Shown: positions 1 to 7,477, counted from the stretch's first letter. The stretch is DNA of 11,412 nucleotides from Clostridia bacterium (GCA_030526935.1 JAUNBY010000066.1:1-11412); one strand, 5' to 3'. Notes: generated from the sequence alone by a model not told the origin. Numbers and translations: made by a program.

Positions 1-3000
1 CAACAGGCTTTTCGCATACTTCACCCCCAGCTTTCAGGCTATATAGCGCAGGAACTAAGCCGCGAATACAAAAACGGCTGGTGGCAGGAAGTGCTCATGA
101 CACTGAGCGATCAGGCGCGCGACCTGCCGGATTCCGGCGAGTACGCCGCTTTGGTGGATTCGCTGGACATAGCCAACTGCCTTCGCCTCTTTGACCGCAA
201 ATGGAACGACGTGTTCCGCAGAAAGCTGTCGGTGGATTACAGGACGTGGGCCAAAGAGCTAATGGGCGTGCGCAACAGGCTGGCGCATATAGGCGGGCAG
301 GATTTCAGCGACAACGACGCCTGGCGCGCTCTGGACACCATGTCGCGGCTGTGCGAGGCGTTTGACCCCGAAGCGACCGAGGAAATCCGCGCGCTTCTCC
401 GGGAAGCCCGTTATGGCTCCGCCGAAGGCTCCACGAAGATGACGGCGGCGGCGCCCGCGCCCGTCGCAAAAAAAGCCGAGGGCATCATGATCTCGGGCAT
501 ACAGGGGCTTCCGAGCTGGCGCGACGTCATAGAACCCCATCCCGACGTAGCGCAGGGGCGATATAAAAACGCCGAATTTGCCGCGGATCTTTCTCAGGTC
601 GCGCGAGGCGAGGGCGCGTATGAATACCGCGATCCCGTGGAATTTTTCGCCCGCACATATGTCACTCAGGGCATGACCGGGCTTCTCGTGCAAAGCCTCA
701 AGCGCGTCAACGGAAAAGACGGCGATCCGGTCATACAGCTCAAAACCGCGTTTGGCGGCGGCAAAACTCACAGTATGCTCGCGCTTTATCACATGATGCG
801 CGGCAGGGTTCCCGTAGATAAAATACCGAATATAAGGCCTGTGCTCGAATTAGCTGGAGTCGCCGCGCTTCCAAGGGCGAATGTCGCCGTTCTGGTGGGA
901 ACCGCGCTTGACCCCGCAAAGGCCAGACGCCCTCAGAACTTTCCCGGCATCACCATAAACACCCTCTGGGGCGAAATGGCCGCCCAGCTCGCGGAATCCG
1001 CCGGAAACCCCGCCCTTTATGAATTCGTGAAGGAAGCGGATAAAAAGGGCGTATCGCCCGGCTCCGAGGCGCTCAAGAATCTGTTTGACGCCTGCGCGCC
1101 ATGCCTTATACTCATGGACGAGCTGGTAGCCTACGCAAAGAAGCTCTATGGGGTATCCGGCCTCGTGGCCGGCTCCTTCGACAACTTCATAACCTTCATT
1201 CAGGAGATCACGGAAGCGGCCACAGCGAGTAAAAACAGCCTTGTCGTTGCCTCCATTCCCGAATCCGATATCGAGATAGGCGGCGAGGCGGGAGCAAAGG
1301 CGCTCGAGGCAATCGAGCACACTTTTGGCCGCATGGAATCCATCTGGAAACCCGTGGCCGCCAACGAGGGCTTTGAGGTCGTCCGCCGCCGCCTGTTCCT
1401 CGACTGCAAAAACCCCGACGGGCGCGATATGGCGTGCGGTAAATTCAGCCAGATGTACCTTGAAAACGCAGGTGATTTTCCGCCCGAGAGCCGCGAGGTG
1501 GAATACCGCGAGCGCATGATTTCCTGCTACCCCATTCACCCGGAGGTGTTCGACAGGCTCTATGAGGACTGGGCGACGCTCGAAAAATTCCAGCGCACGC
1601 GCGGCGTTCTGCGCCTCATGGCCGCCGTCATTCACGAGCTTTGGATGGGCAACGACGCGGGCGCCATGATTATGCCCGGCTCCATTCCCATGGACGTGCC
1701 GAACGTGCGCGACGAACTCACGCGCCATCTTGTGGAAGGATGGAACGCCATCGTCGATCGCGAGGTTGACGGCAAGAAATCCATTCCCTACCAGAAAGAC
1801 CAGTCCACGCCGCGCTATGGCCGCAAGCTGGCCGCCCGCCGCGTCGCCCGCACAATAATGCTGGGCAGCGCCCCCACCGACCGAGCGCAATCCGTCCGAG
1901 GCATCGAGGCCTCCCGCGTTCGCCTGGGCGTTGTGCAGCCCGGTGAGAGCATCGCGGACTTCAACGACGCGCTCAATACCCTGCAGACCTCTCTGGCGTA
2001 TCTCTATACCAATCCCTCCGGCAACCGTTTCTGGTATGATACCCGCCCCACGCTTCGCAAAACCGTCGAAGACCGCGCCACGCAGATACCCGCCGCCGAC
2101 GCGGAGTTTGAAATTGAGCGCAGGCTGCGCGCGTTGCGCAAGGAGACGCCGTTTGCCGGCATACATATCTGCCCCGGCTCCTCCCTCGACGTGACCGACG
2201 ATCAGGCGGTGCGGCTCGTCGTCATGCGCCCGGATGATGAATACAAAGCCTCCAACGCGCAGAACAGGGCCATCGCCGGCGCTGAGAACATACTCAATAA
2301 CCGGGGAACCTCGCCGCGCATTTACCGCAATATGCTTGCGTTCATCGCGCCTGATCAGGATCTCATGTTGCCGCTCAGGCAGGAGGTTCGGCGGTATCTG
2401 GCGTGGCGGTCCGTCAAGGAAGACAGCGAGGACTTGAACCTCGACGCCGCGCAAAACCGCGAAACGGACAACAACCTTCGCCGCAGCAACGATACCGTGG
2501 AATTGCGCGTCAAGGAAACCTATTGCTGGCTGCTCGTCCCCTACATCGACCGCGAGGTCGACATAAAGACCGTCGTTTGGGACATAATCCGCATAAGCGG
2601 AGGCACGGACGGCATCGTTTCCAAAGCCGCGAAGAAAATGATCCAGAACGAAGCCCTCATCACGAAATGGGCGCCCGCGCTGCTTCTCATGGAGCTTGAC
2701 AATGTGCTCTGGAAAGACGGCGACAGCATCAACGTAAGGAAGCTGTGGGACTACCTTTGCACCTATTGCTATCTGCCGAGGCTGGCCGACTACAGCGTGC
2801 TTGAGGACGCCATCCGCGAAGGCCTCAATTCGACGGAGTATTTCGCCGTCGCTGCCGGAAGAAAAGACGGGCGCTTCATCGACCTCAAATGCAATCAGTA
2901 TGTGGGCGTCATTTCAAATTCCGATTATCTCGTCAGGATAGCCGTCGCGCTGAAGCAGATAGAGGAAGAGAAGGCCGCGAAGGCCATCCCCGCGGCATCT

Positions 3001-3345
3001 GGCGGCATGCAAACCACTTCGCGCGGCGAAATCCGCGTACCCGTAATATCACAGGGCGATACCGTTGCGCCGGTTGAAAATGCCCCTGTACAGCCGCAAC
3101 CCGAACGTCCCGGGAATACGCGCTTTTATATGTCCGCAACGCTTGACAACACGCGCATCAATCGCGATGTGCAGCGGCTTGTGGAGGAGGTCATAAGCCA
3201 CCTGACGAGCGTGGATGGGGCAAAGGCGGAGGTCACGCTGGAAGTGAGCGTGGACGCGCCAAATGGTCTTCCGATTACGACGGTCAGGACGGTATCGGAG
3301 AATTGCCGGACTCTTAAAGTGAAGGACTTTGGGTTTGATGATTGA
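1..3345 (+). CDS. Swt1-like HEPN / DUF499 P-loop ATPase, defence-associated; 5' end outside the window
   Basis: The reading frame is open from base 1 (1114 visible residues). The GTG at 91 lies inside conserved HEPN sequence and has no ribosome binding site, so the true start is left of the window. Residues ~1-130 resemble a Swt1-like HEPN domain, with the RNRLAH motif (Rx4H, nt 271-288) typical of HEPN RNases. A linker follows, then a DUF499 ATPase: Walker A FGGGKTH (nt 751-771; Lys at 763-765) and Walker B LILMDE (nt 1105-1122). VVASIPESD near nt 1243 is a possible sensor strand. After a Pro/Ala-rich linker (~nt 2970-3110), the last ~75 residues (EVISHL...VTLEVS...RTVSEN) fit the usual DUF499 C-terminus. 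DUF499 genes occur beside DUF1156 methyltransferase and HerA-type helicase genes in anti-phage or DNA-modification loci. The protein is probably cytoplasmic. Inference: ATP-dependent sensing or remodelling coupled to RNA cleavage. Partner genes, if any, are upstream. Isoleucine codon use differs from the genes to the right. Confidence 0.88.
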   Translation, partial: QQAFRILHPQLSGYIAQELSREYKNGWWQEVLMTLSDQARDLPDSGEYAALVDSLDIANCLRLFDRKWNDVFRRKLSVDYRTWAKELMGVRNRLAHIGGQDFSDNDAWRALDTMSRLCEAFDPEATEEIRALLREARYGSAEGSTKMTAAAPAPVAKKAEGIMISGIQGLPSWRDVIEPHPDVAQGRYKNAEFAADLSQVARGEGAYEYRDPVEFFARTYVTQGMTGLLVQSLKRVNGKDGDPVIQLKTAFGGGKTHSMLALYHMMRGRVPVDKIPNIRPVLELAGVAALPRANVAVLVGTALDPAKARRPQNFPGITINTLWGEMAAQLAESAGNPALYEFVKEADKKGVSPGSEALKNLFDACAPCLILMDELVAYAKKLYGVSGLVAGSFDNFITFIQEITEAATASKNSLVVASIPESDIEIGGEAGAKALEAIEHTFGRMESIWKPVAANEGFEVVRRRLFLDCKNPDGRDMACGKFSQMYLENAGDFPPESREVEYRERMISCYPIHPEVFDRLYEDWATLEKFQRTRGVLRLMAAVIHELWMGNDAGAMIMPGSIPMDVPNVRDELTRHLVEGWNAIVDREVDGKKSIPYQKDQSTPRYGRKLAARRVARTIMLGSAPTDRAQSVRGIEASRVRLGVVQPGESIADFNDALNTLQTSLAYLYTNPSGNRFWYDTRPTLRKTVEDRATQIPAADAEFEIERRLRALRKETPFAGIHICPGSSLDVTDDQAVRLVVMRPDDEYKASNAQNRAIAGAENILNNRGTSPRIYRNMLAFIAPDQDLMLPLRQEVRRYLAWRSVKEDSEDLNLDAAQNRETDNNLRRSNDTVELRVKETYCWLLVPYIDREVDIKTVVWDIIRISGGTDGIVSKAAKKMIQNEALITKWAPALLLMELDNVLWKDGDSINVRKLWDYLCTYCYLPRLADYSVLEDAIREGLNSTEYFAVAAGRKDGRFIDLKCNQYVGVISNSDYLVRIAVALKQIEEEKAAKAIPAASGGMQTTSRGEIRVPVISQGDTVAPVENAPVQPQPERPGNTRFYMSATLDNTRINRDVQRLVEEVISHLTSVDGAKAEVTLEVSVDAPNGLPITTVRTVSENCRTLKVKDFGFDD

Positions 3346-3358
3346 GCGCAATGAGTTG

Positions 3359-3390
3359 CGCCGCCGCGGACTACATCGTCCGCGGCGGCG
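3359..3390. terminator. GC-rich hairpin between the DUF499 and hsp20 genes
   Basis: A perfect 13-bp inverted repeat (3359-3371 CGCCGCCGCGGAC and 3378-3390 GTCCGCGGCGGCG) encloses a 6-nt loop. It lies 13 nt after the DUF499 stop and 29 nt beyond the hsp20 stop, between convergent genes. On the + strand it is followed by TTCTTC and scattered T runs. On the - strand no U tract follows. It is probably a terminator mainly for the + strand gene, possibly shared. The lack of a clean U run leaves mRNA-end protection as an alternative. Confidence 0.65.
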
Positions 3391-3419
3391 TTCTTCAACT
3401 GGCTTTAGGTTTTACTGAT

Positions 3420-3854
3420 TTAGTCGATGGCGATCTTCTTTCCGGTCTTGGGAACCTCTACCTGCTTGGGCAAATTGAGCTTCAATACGCCGTCTACGCA
3501 GGAAGCGGTAATCTTGTCTTCGTCGATGCCGTTGAGCGAGAAGGAGCGGGAGAACTTGCCGCTGCGGCGTTCGTTGTAGATGTAGTTGTCGTTCTGCTCG
3601 GATTTGGAGGAGTTGATCTCCGCCGAGATGGTCAGCATTCCGTCGTCGACTTCGATGGAGACGTCTTCCTTTTTGATGCCGGGCATGTCCGCTTCGAGTA
3701 TGTAGTGGTCACCTTCGTCCTTTACGTCCACTCGGATCGAATTGGTTTCTCCGCGAGGCGTATCCATGAAAAAGGGACGGAAGAAGTCGTCAAACGAAAA
3801 ATCGGAACGGCTCATGGGGTGGCGGTTAAAACGATAAGGTATAAGGCTTGACAT
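3420..3854 (-). CDS. Hsp20/alpha-crystallin small heat-shock protein
   Basis: This 144-residue protein is the usual size for a bacterial small heat-shock protein, an ATP-independent cytoplasmic holdase that binds unfolding proteins. The N-terminus (residues 1-38) is Phe/Arg-rich (FDDFFRPFF). The alpha-crystallin domain spans about 39-130, with the family signatures EADMPGIKKEDVSIEV and DGVLKLNLPK (GVL at 122-124). The C-terminal IAI (141-143) fits the I-x-I/V oligomerisation motif. An in-frame ATG at 3867-3869 would add five residues, but it overlaps the GGAGGG ribosome binding site, so the start at 3852-3854 is preferred. The gene is monocistronic, converges on the DUF499 gene and is divergent from alaX. 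A sigma-A promoter with an overlapping CtsR-type repeat lies upstream, so class III heat-shock control is likely. Confidence 0.95.
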   Translation of the reverse strand: MSSLIPYRFNRHPMSRSDFSFDDFFRPFFMDTPRGETNSIRVDVKDEGDHYILEADMPGIKKEDVSIEVDDGMLTISAEINSSKSEQNDNYIYNERRSGKFSRSFSLNGIDEDKITASCVDGVLKLNLPKQVEVPKTGKKIAID

Positions 3855-3861
3855 AATATAT

Positions 3862-3867
3862 CCCTCC
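3862..3867 (-). promoter_or_regulatory. Ribosome binding site of hsp20 (decides the start)
   Basis: GGAGGG on the - strand sits 7 nt before the ATG at 3852-3854. It includes the last base of the upstream in-frame ATG, ruling that codon out as the start. Confidence 0.85.
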
Positions 3868-3919
3868 ATTTATTTAATCATTTCATTCATCATGACGGTC
3901 TCTCTCAACCGACAATGTG

Positions 3920-3948
3920 ATTATACATCATTAGTCAAAGAAAGTCAA
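3920..3948 (-). promoter_or_regulatory. Sigma-A promoter of hsp20
   Basis: On the - strand a -35 TTGACT (3943-3948) is followed by a 17-nt spacer and a perfect -10 TATAAT (3920-3925). Transcription should begin near 3913, giving a leader of about 58 nt before the hsp20 start codon. Confidence 0.85.
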
Positions 3949-3949
3949 T
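3933..3949. promoter_or_regulatory. CtsR-type operator (heptad direct repeat) over the hsp20 -35
   Basis: The + strand reads AGTCAAAGAAAGTCAAT. The known CtsR operator is the tandem heptad RGTCAAA-NAN-RGTCAAA; this site matches at every defined position except the last base (T for A). It covers the -35 hexamer and part of the spacer of the hsp20 promoter, as expected for a repressor that blocks polymerase. No ctsR gene is in the window, and no CIRCE element (HrcA site) was seen. Confidence 0.75.
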
Positions 3950-4020
3950 AGCAGGAAAGGTAAAACATTCGTTAAACCGTAGTTCGCCACTTCGGATGTA
4001 TGCTCTGGGTGAGGCCGGTA

Positions 4021-4053
4021 ATCGCTTTGCGAACGCGGTTCCATGCGATTTTT
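4021..4053 (+). terminator. Possible attenuator-like hairpin upstream of alaX
   Basis: ATCGC (4021-4025) pairs with GCGAT (4045-4049), and inside it GAAC (4031-4034) pairs with GTTC (4038-4041) around a GCG loop. T residues run to 4053. The stem is interrupted by an internal loop, and I found no convincing promoter before it, so it may be fortuitous. Confidence 0.25.
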
Positions 4054-4130
4054 GATCACACCACTTCGACCGTCGGCTTTATTATACCCGGACGCGCGAC
4101 CGTTATACCCGCGCTTTAACCCTCCCGTGC

Positions 4131-4159
4131 TTGTTTTGCGATATAAAACGGTTTATTAT
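4131..4159 (+). promoter_or_regulatory. Candidate promoter of the alaX-MATE-HAD operon
   Basis: A -35-like TTGTTT (4131-4136), a 17-nt spacer and a -10-like TATTAT (4154-4159) lie just upstream of alaX. The predicted transcript start near 4166 would leave only about 12 nt before the ATG, just enough for the ribosome binding site. Confidence 0.5.
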
Positions 4160-4165
4160 CATCAT

Positions 4166-4171
4166 GAGGTG
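4166..4171 (+). promoter_or_regulatory. Ribosome binding site of alaX (decides the start)
   Basis: GAGGTG sits 6 nt before the ATG at 4178. It supports this start over the in-frame ATG at 4043, whose 45 extra residues resemble no part of the family. Confidence 0.75.
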
Positions 4172-4177
4172 TTACAA

Positions 4178-5374
4178 ATGACGCACAGGCTATATTATTC
4201 CGACAGCTATTTGCGCGAGTTTACGGCGACGGTAGAAAATGAGATAAAAACGGATAAAGGATATGCGATTACGCTTGACCGCACGGCGTTTTACCCGACG
4301 TCCGGCGGGCAGCCCTATGATACGGGCACGCTGGGGGAAGCCCGCGTGCTCGACGTTTATGTTGAAGGCGACGAGGTGAGGCATGTCGTGGATAAGCCTC
4401 TTGGCATGGGGAAGACGGTACTGGGCGTCATCGACTGGAAGCGAAGGTTCGACCATATGCAGCAGCACGCAGGCGAGCATATGATAGCGGGAGCCATATG
4501 GCAAAAGCTTTCCGGACATACGATAGGGCTTCATCTGGGAAGCGAGTTCTCGACGATAGACGTTGAAATGCCGGACTCGACGATGCGCGTTGGGAGCGAG
4601 GTCATAGACGAGATAGAGGATATAGTCAACGGCTGGATACAAAGCGATTTGCCGATAAAATGCTGGTTTCCAACCGATGAGGAAATGAAGCGCGCGCCGC
4701 TTCGCAAGCCTCCGACGGTAACGGAACATATACGCCTGGTTCAGATAGGCGACGTCGAGTGCGTGGCCTGCGGGGGGACGCATCCCAATAGCGCGGGTCA
4801 GGTGGGTCTGGTAAAGATAATAGACGTAAGACCCAGCCGGGGCAAGATGAGAGTCGCGTTTCTATGCGGCATGAGGGCATTTTCTGATTACCGCGCGCGC
4901 TTCAAGTCATCAAACAGCGCCGCCGAGAAGCTGTCAACGTCGCCGGACGGGCTTCCCGACGCCGTAGACAGGGCGCTTGAGAGGATTCATGAAGCGGAAA
5001 GGGAACTGAAAGACGAGCGGGTGAAAGCCGCTATGGATAAGATTGAACAGCTAATCGAGCAAGCCGCGATACTCGATAATGGAATCGCTGCCGTGGGACG
5101 GGTATTGACCGGCTTCGACAGGGACATGCTTATGTCCGCCTGCAAATCTCTCACCGCCAGAGGGATATACGCCCTGTTGGCAAATGGAGAGGGTGAAATG
5201 GCAAATCTGATCTTTGCGGCTCCCGAGAACAGCGACATCGATATGGGAAAGATCCTGTCAAAAGCCGTCGCGCCTTTTAACGGAAGGGGCGGGGGAAGGG
5301 GCGGCATGGCGCAGGGCATGGGCCGGGGGCTTATGTGCGTAAACGAAGGACTTAAAATACTTGGGAGCATATAG
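4178..5374 (+). CDS. alaX: Long-form alanyl-tRNA editing protein (AlaX-L, with DHHA1 domain)
   Basis: This 398-residue free-standing relative of the AlaRS editing domain hydrolyses mischarged Ser-tRNA(Ala) (family knowledge), acting in trans in the cytoplasm. Residues ~1-90 form the AlaRS-like beta-barrel, with the signature FYPTSGGQPYDTG. The zinc site is complete: H97 and H101 (QQHAGEH) with C198 and H202 (CGGTH), followed by the usual GQVGLVKI. A helical, probably coiled-coil segment (~residues 250-300) leads to a C-terminal DHHA1-type domain with the glycine-rich GRGGGRGGMAQG (369-380), which in AlaRS helps tRNA recognition. Length and domains fit the long form rather than the short AlaX. 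The start is set by GAGGTG at 4166-4171. It is first in a three-gene operon; the MATE gene starts 6 nt after its stop. Confidence 0.92.
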   Translation: MTHRLYYSDSYLREFTATVENEIKTDKGYAITLDRTAFYPTSGGQPYDTGTLGEARVLDVYVEGDEVRHVVDKPLGMGKTVLGVIDWKRRFDHMQQHAGEHMIAGAIWQKLSGHTIGLHLGSEFSTIDVEMPDSTMRVGSEVIDEIEDIVNGWIQSDLPIKCWFPTDEEMKRAPLRKPPTVTEHIRLVQIGDVECVACGGTHPNSAGQVGLVKIIDVRPSRGKMRVAFLCGMRAFSDYRARFKSSNSAAEKLSTSPDGLPDAVDRALERIHEAERELKDERVKAAMDKIEQLIEQAAILDNGIAAVGRVLTGFDRDMLMSACKSLTARGIYALLANGEGEMANLIFAAPENSDIDMGKILSKAVAPFNGRGGGRGGMAQGMGRGLMCVNEGLKILGSI

Positions 5375-5380
5375 TAACAG

Positions 5381-6811
5381 ATGAAGAACATATTCTCGGT
5401 CAAAAGCCTTTTGCCACCCTCCGGCGCGGTGGGCGACATACCTTCGACAAGGGACGTATATTCCCGTGTATTGTCGATAGCCATGCCCTCGGTATGCGAG
5501 ATGGTGCTTATGAGCCTTATAAGCTCCATAGATACCATGATGGTCGGAACAATAGGCCCGGAGGCTATCGCGGCGGTCGGAATCGTAGGACAGCCGCGCA
5601 TGCTGGTTTTGTCGATATTCTTTGCGCTCAATATAGGCGTTACGGCCATAGTCGCCCGCAGAAAGGGCGAGGGGCGGCAGGCGGACGCCAATACGACGCT
5701 TCGAAACGCGATTATGATAGTGGCGGCCTGCTCTATAGTGATGATGATACTGTCCGTCACTTTTTCAAGACAGCTTATGACGCTCGCCGGAGCCAAGGCG
5801 GATACCATAGACGACGCGGACGCCTATTTCAGAATACTCAATCTGTTTTTGCCGGTGAATACGCTCACCCTTTGCATATGCGCGGCTCAGCGCGGCGTGG
5901 GCAACACCAGAATAACCATGTATGTAAACGTCACGAGCAATCTCGTAAACGTGCTTTTCAATTACCTGCTCATAGGCGGAAACTGGGGTTTTCCGCGCCT
6001 GGAGGTGAGAGGCGCGGCTTACGCGACGGTCATGGGCCTTTCTGTCGGCTTTGTGCTCAGCATAATAACCATAGTGGGACACGGGCGGCGAGGTTACGCG
6101 GGCTTTTTACACCTTAGCGCGCGCGACAACTGGAAGCCCGATATTCAAAGCATAAAGGCAGTTACCACGCTTGGCGGCAACGCGATGCTCGAGCAGGTCG
6201 CGCTGCGCTTCGGATTTTTCGCGTATGCGCGAATCGTCGCCGAGCTTGGCACTATGGCTTTCGCGGCGCATCAGATATGTATGCAGTTTTTGAACCTGTC
6301 GTTCACCTGCGCCGACGGTATAGGAATAGCGGGAACGTCTCTTGTAGGCCAGATGATGGGGGCGAAAAGGCCCGATTTAGAGGTTATATACGCGAAAGCC
6401 GCCCAGAGAATAGCGCTCGTCGCGGCGCTTTTAATCGCCGGAACGGTCGCCATATTCCGCGTACCGCTCGTGGGGCTTTTCACGCAGGATCATCTGGTCG
6501 CTGGGTTGGCGTGTCAGGTGATGATAGTCGTCGCTGTATTCCAGCCCTTTCAAACCGCGAGCGTCGTCATATCAGGCGCGCTTCGAGGGGCGGGAGATAA
6601 CCGTTACGTCGCCAAAGTGATGCTTTTATGCGTGGCGATTATTCGACCGGTCTGCGCGATGGCGGCGGTATATCTGCTAGGCACTGTTCTGAACCTCGGC
6701 GATATGGCGCTCATAGGCGCGTGGTCGGCTTCGCTTATAGATATGGTAATAAGAATGACGCTCATGTACAGGCGCTTCAACAGCGGGAAATGGCAGGAGA
6801 TCGTAATATGA
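5381..6811 (+). CDS. MATE-family multidrug/cation antiporter
   Basis: This 476-residue polytopic membrane protein has the usual size and two-bundle layout of MATE transporters (12 membrane helices expected), which export organic cations or drugs using Na+ or H+ gradients. Helix 1 carries the family start (IAMPSVCEM...SSIDTMMVG), followed by VGQPRMLVLSIFFALNIGVTAI. The second half starts with EQVALRFGFFAYARIVAELG and FAAHQI and contains the conserved SGALRGAGDNRYV. Substrate is unknown. It is translationally coupled to alaX: only 6 nt separate them, and the nearest ribosome-binding-like stretch, GGGAG at 5363-5367, is 13 nt from the ATG, longer than ideal. The 19 residues before the first conserved block are divergent, so a slightly later start is possible. 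Its stop overlaps the HAD start. Confidence 0.93.
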   Translation: MKNIFSVKSLLPPSGAVGDIPSTRDVYSRVLSIAMPSVCEMVLMSLISSIDTMMVGTIGPEAIAAVGIVGQPRMLVLSIFFALNIGVTAIVARRKGEGRQADANTTLRNAIMIVAACSIVMMILSVTFSRQLMTLAGAKADTIDDADAYFRILNLFLPVNTLTLCICAAQRGVGNTRITMYVNVTSNLVNVLFNYLLIGGNWGFPRLEVRGAAYATVMGLSVGFVLSIITIVGHGRRGYAGFLHLSARDNWKPDIQSIKAVTTLGGNAMLEQVALRFGFFAYARIVAELGTMAFAAHQICMQFLNLSFTCADGIGIAGTSLVGQMMGAKRPDLEVIYAKAAQRIALVAALLIAGTVAIFRVPLVGLFTQDHLVAGLACQVMIVVAVFQPFQTASVVISGALRGAGDNRYVAKVMLLCVAIIRPVCAMAAVYLLGTVLNLGDMALIGAWSASLIDMVIRMTLMYRRFNSGKWQEIVI

Positions 6812-7464
6812 TAAAAGCTATGATATTCGATATGGACGGAACCATCCTCGACTCGATGAGCTACTGGCGAAGAATCAATGTCGACTTTTTAAAGGAGAGG
6901 GGGCTGGAACCGCCCGAGGAGATAAGAGCGGATATACTGAGCATATCAAATCGCGTATGCGCTGATATGTACGCCGCGAAGTACGACCTCAACATGACGC
7001 GCGACGAGATACTGGCCGAGTACAGGCGCATAATGAGCCGCTATTACGCGACGGAAATCACGCCCAAGCCGCGAGTCGGCGAGTATATGGATCATCTGCT
7101 CGCAAGCGGCGTGAGGCTTTGCCTGGGTACCGCGACGCCAAGAGAACTCGCACAGCCCGCGCTTAGCCGTCACGGGCTGTGGGACAAGTTCGAGTTTATA
7201 GTCTCGGGGCTGGATCTCGGACTCGACAAGCAGTACCCCGAGTACTACCGCTATGCCGTCGATAAACTGGGCCTCGATTGCGGCGAGTGCGCGATGTTCG
7301 AGGACGCGCTGTACGCCATGAAGGGCGCGAAGGAAGCGGGACTTGTGGTATATGGCATATACGACCCGATACACGAAAAGTATCAAAAGGAAATCGAGGA
7401 GATTTGCGACGTCTACATCCATGGATACGCGGAATTGCTCGATGAGAACAGAAGCCGGGTATAA
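6808..7464 (+). CDS. HAD-superfamily phosphohydrolase (beta-phosphoglucomutase-like, subfamily IA)
   Basis: This 218-residue soluble protein has all four HAD motifs: I, DMDGT with nucleophile D8 and acid/base D10; II, the Thr in GTATP; III, the Lys in LDKQYPEYY; IV, FEDALYAMKGAKEAG. A helical cap follows motif I, as in the phosphoglycolate phosphatase / beta-phosphoglucomutase group. Such enzymes dephosphorylate sugar phosphates or other small metabolites; the substrate cannot be read from sequence. Its ATG overlaps the MATE stop (ATGA, 6808-6811), with AGGAGA (6795-6800) 7 nt before the start, so it is translationally coupled to MATE. The longer open frame back to 6628 runs inside the MATE gene and is not coding. 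It ends 13 nt from the convergent AI-2E-family gene, with no clear terminator between. Confidence 0.9.
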   Translation: MIKAMIFDMDGTILDSMSYWRRINVDFLKERGLEPPEEIRADILSISNRVCADMYAAKYDLNMTRDEILAEYRRIMSRYYATEITPKPRVGEYMDHLLASGVRLCLGTATPRELAQPALSRHGLWDKFEFIVSGLDLGLDKQYPEYYRYAVDKLGLDCGECAMFEDALYAMKGAKEAGLVVYGIYDPIHEKYQKEIEEICDVYIHGYAELLDENRSRV

Positions 7465-7477
7465 CTGACAGCGCGAT

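Larger units (their letters stand above)
3855..4177. other. Divergent intergenic region, hsp20 / alaX
   Basis: This 323-nt gene-free stretch holds the hsp20 ribosome binding site, promoter and CtsR-type operator on the left (3862-3949). On the right it holds a candidate alaX promoter and ribosome binding site (4131-4171), with a weak hairpin plus T run between (4021-4053). An in-frame extension of alaX back to an ATG at 4043 looks non-coding. From 3950 to 4020 I see no recognisable element: no T-box, riboswitch or tRNA. Confidence 0.7.

Noticed and set aside
91..93. GTG at 91 as the start of the HEPN-DUF499 gene
   Set aside because: The frame stays open to base 1 with plausible HEPN sequence (HPQLSGYIAQELSREYKNGW) and there is no ribosome binding site before the GTG.
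850..2454. 534-codon open frame on the - strand inside the DUF499 gene
   Set aside because: It lies opposite a gene with clear conserved motifs, has no recognisable domain, and is explained by high GC and codon bias in the sense gene.
3342..3851. 169-codon + strand open frame opposite hsp20
   Set aside because: It is the mirror of the hsp20 gene, whose alpha-crystallin signatures are unambiguous.
3855..3950. CIRCE (HrcA) operator for hsp20
   Set aside because: The TTAGCACTC-N9-GAGTGCTAA inverted repeat is absent; the CtsR-type direct repeat explains the regulation better.
4005..4045. Possible T-box element ahead of alaX (GGGTGAGG... and GCGGTTCC)
   Set aside because: It lacks the conserved AGGGTGGNACCGCG string and a recognisable specifier stem; resemblance is limited to short pieces.
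4043..4177. 45-residue N-terminal extension of AlaX from an ATG at 4043
   Set aside because: No ribosome binding site, proline-rich non-family sequence and overlap with the promoter region; GAGGTG at 4166-4171 supports 4178.
4987..5808. 273-codon - strand open frame across the alaX-MATE junction
   Set aside because: It is antisense to two well-recognised genes and rich in Ser/Ala/Ile as expected for a shadow frame.
6628..6807. Upstream extension of the HAD gene
   Set aside because: It runs within the MATE coding region in another frame; the ATGA overlap and AGGAGA site place the start at 6808.
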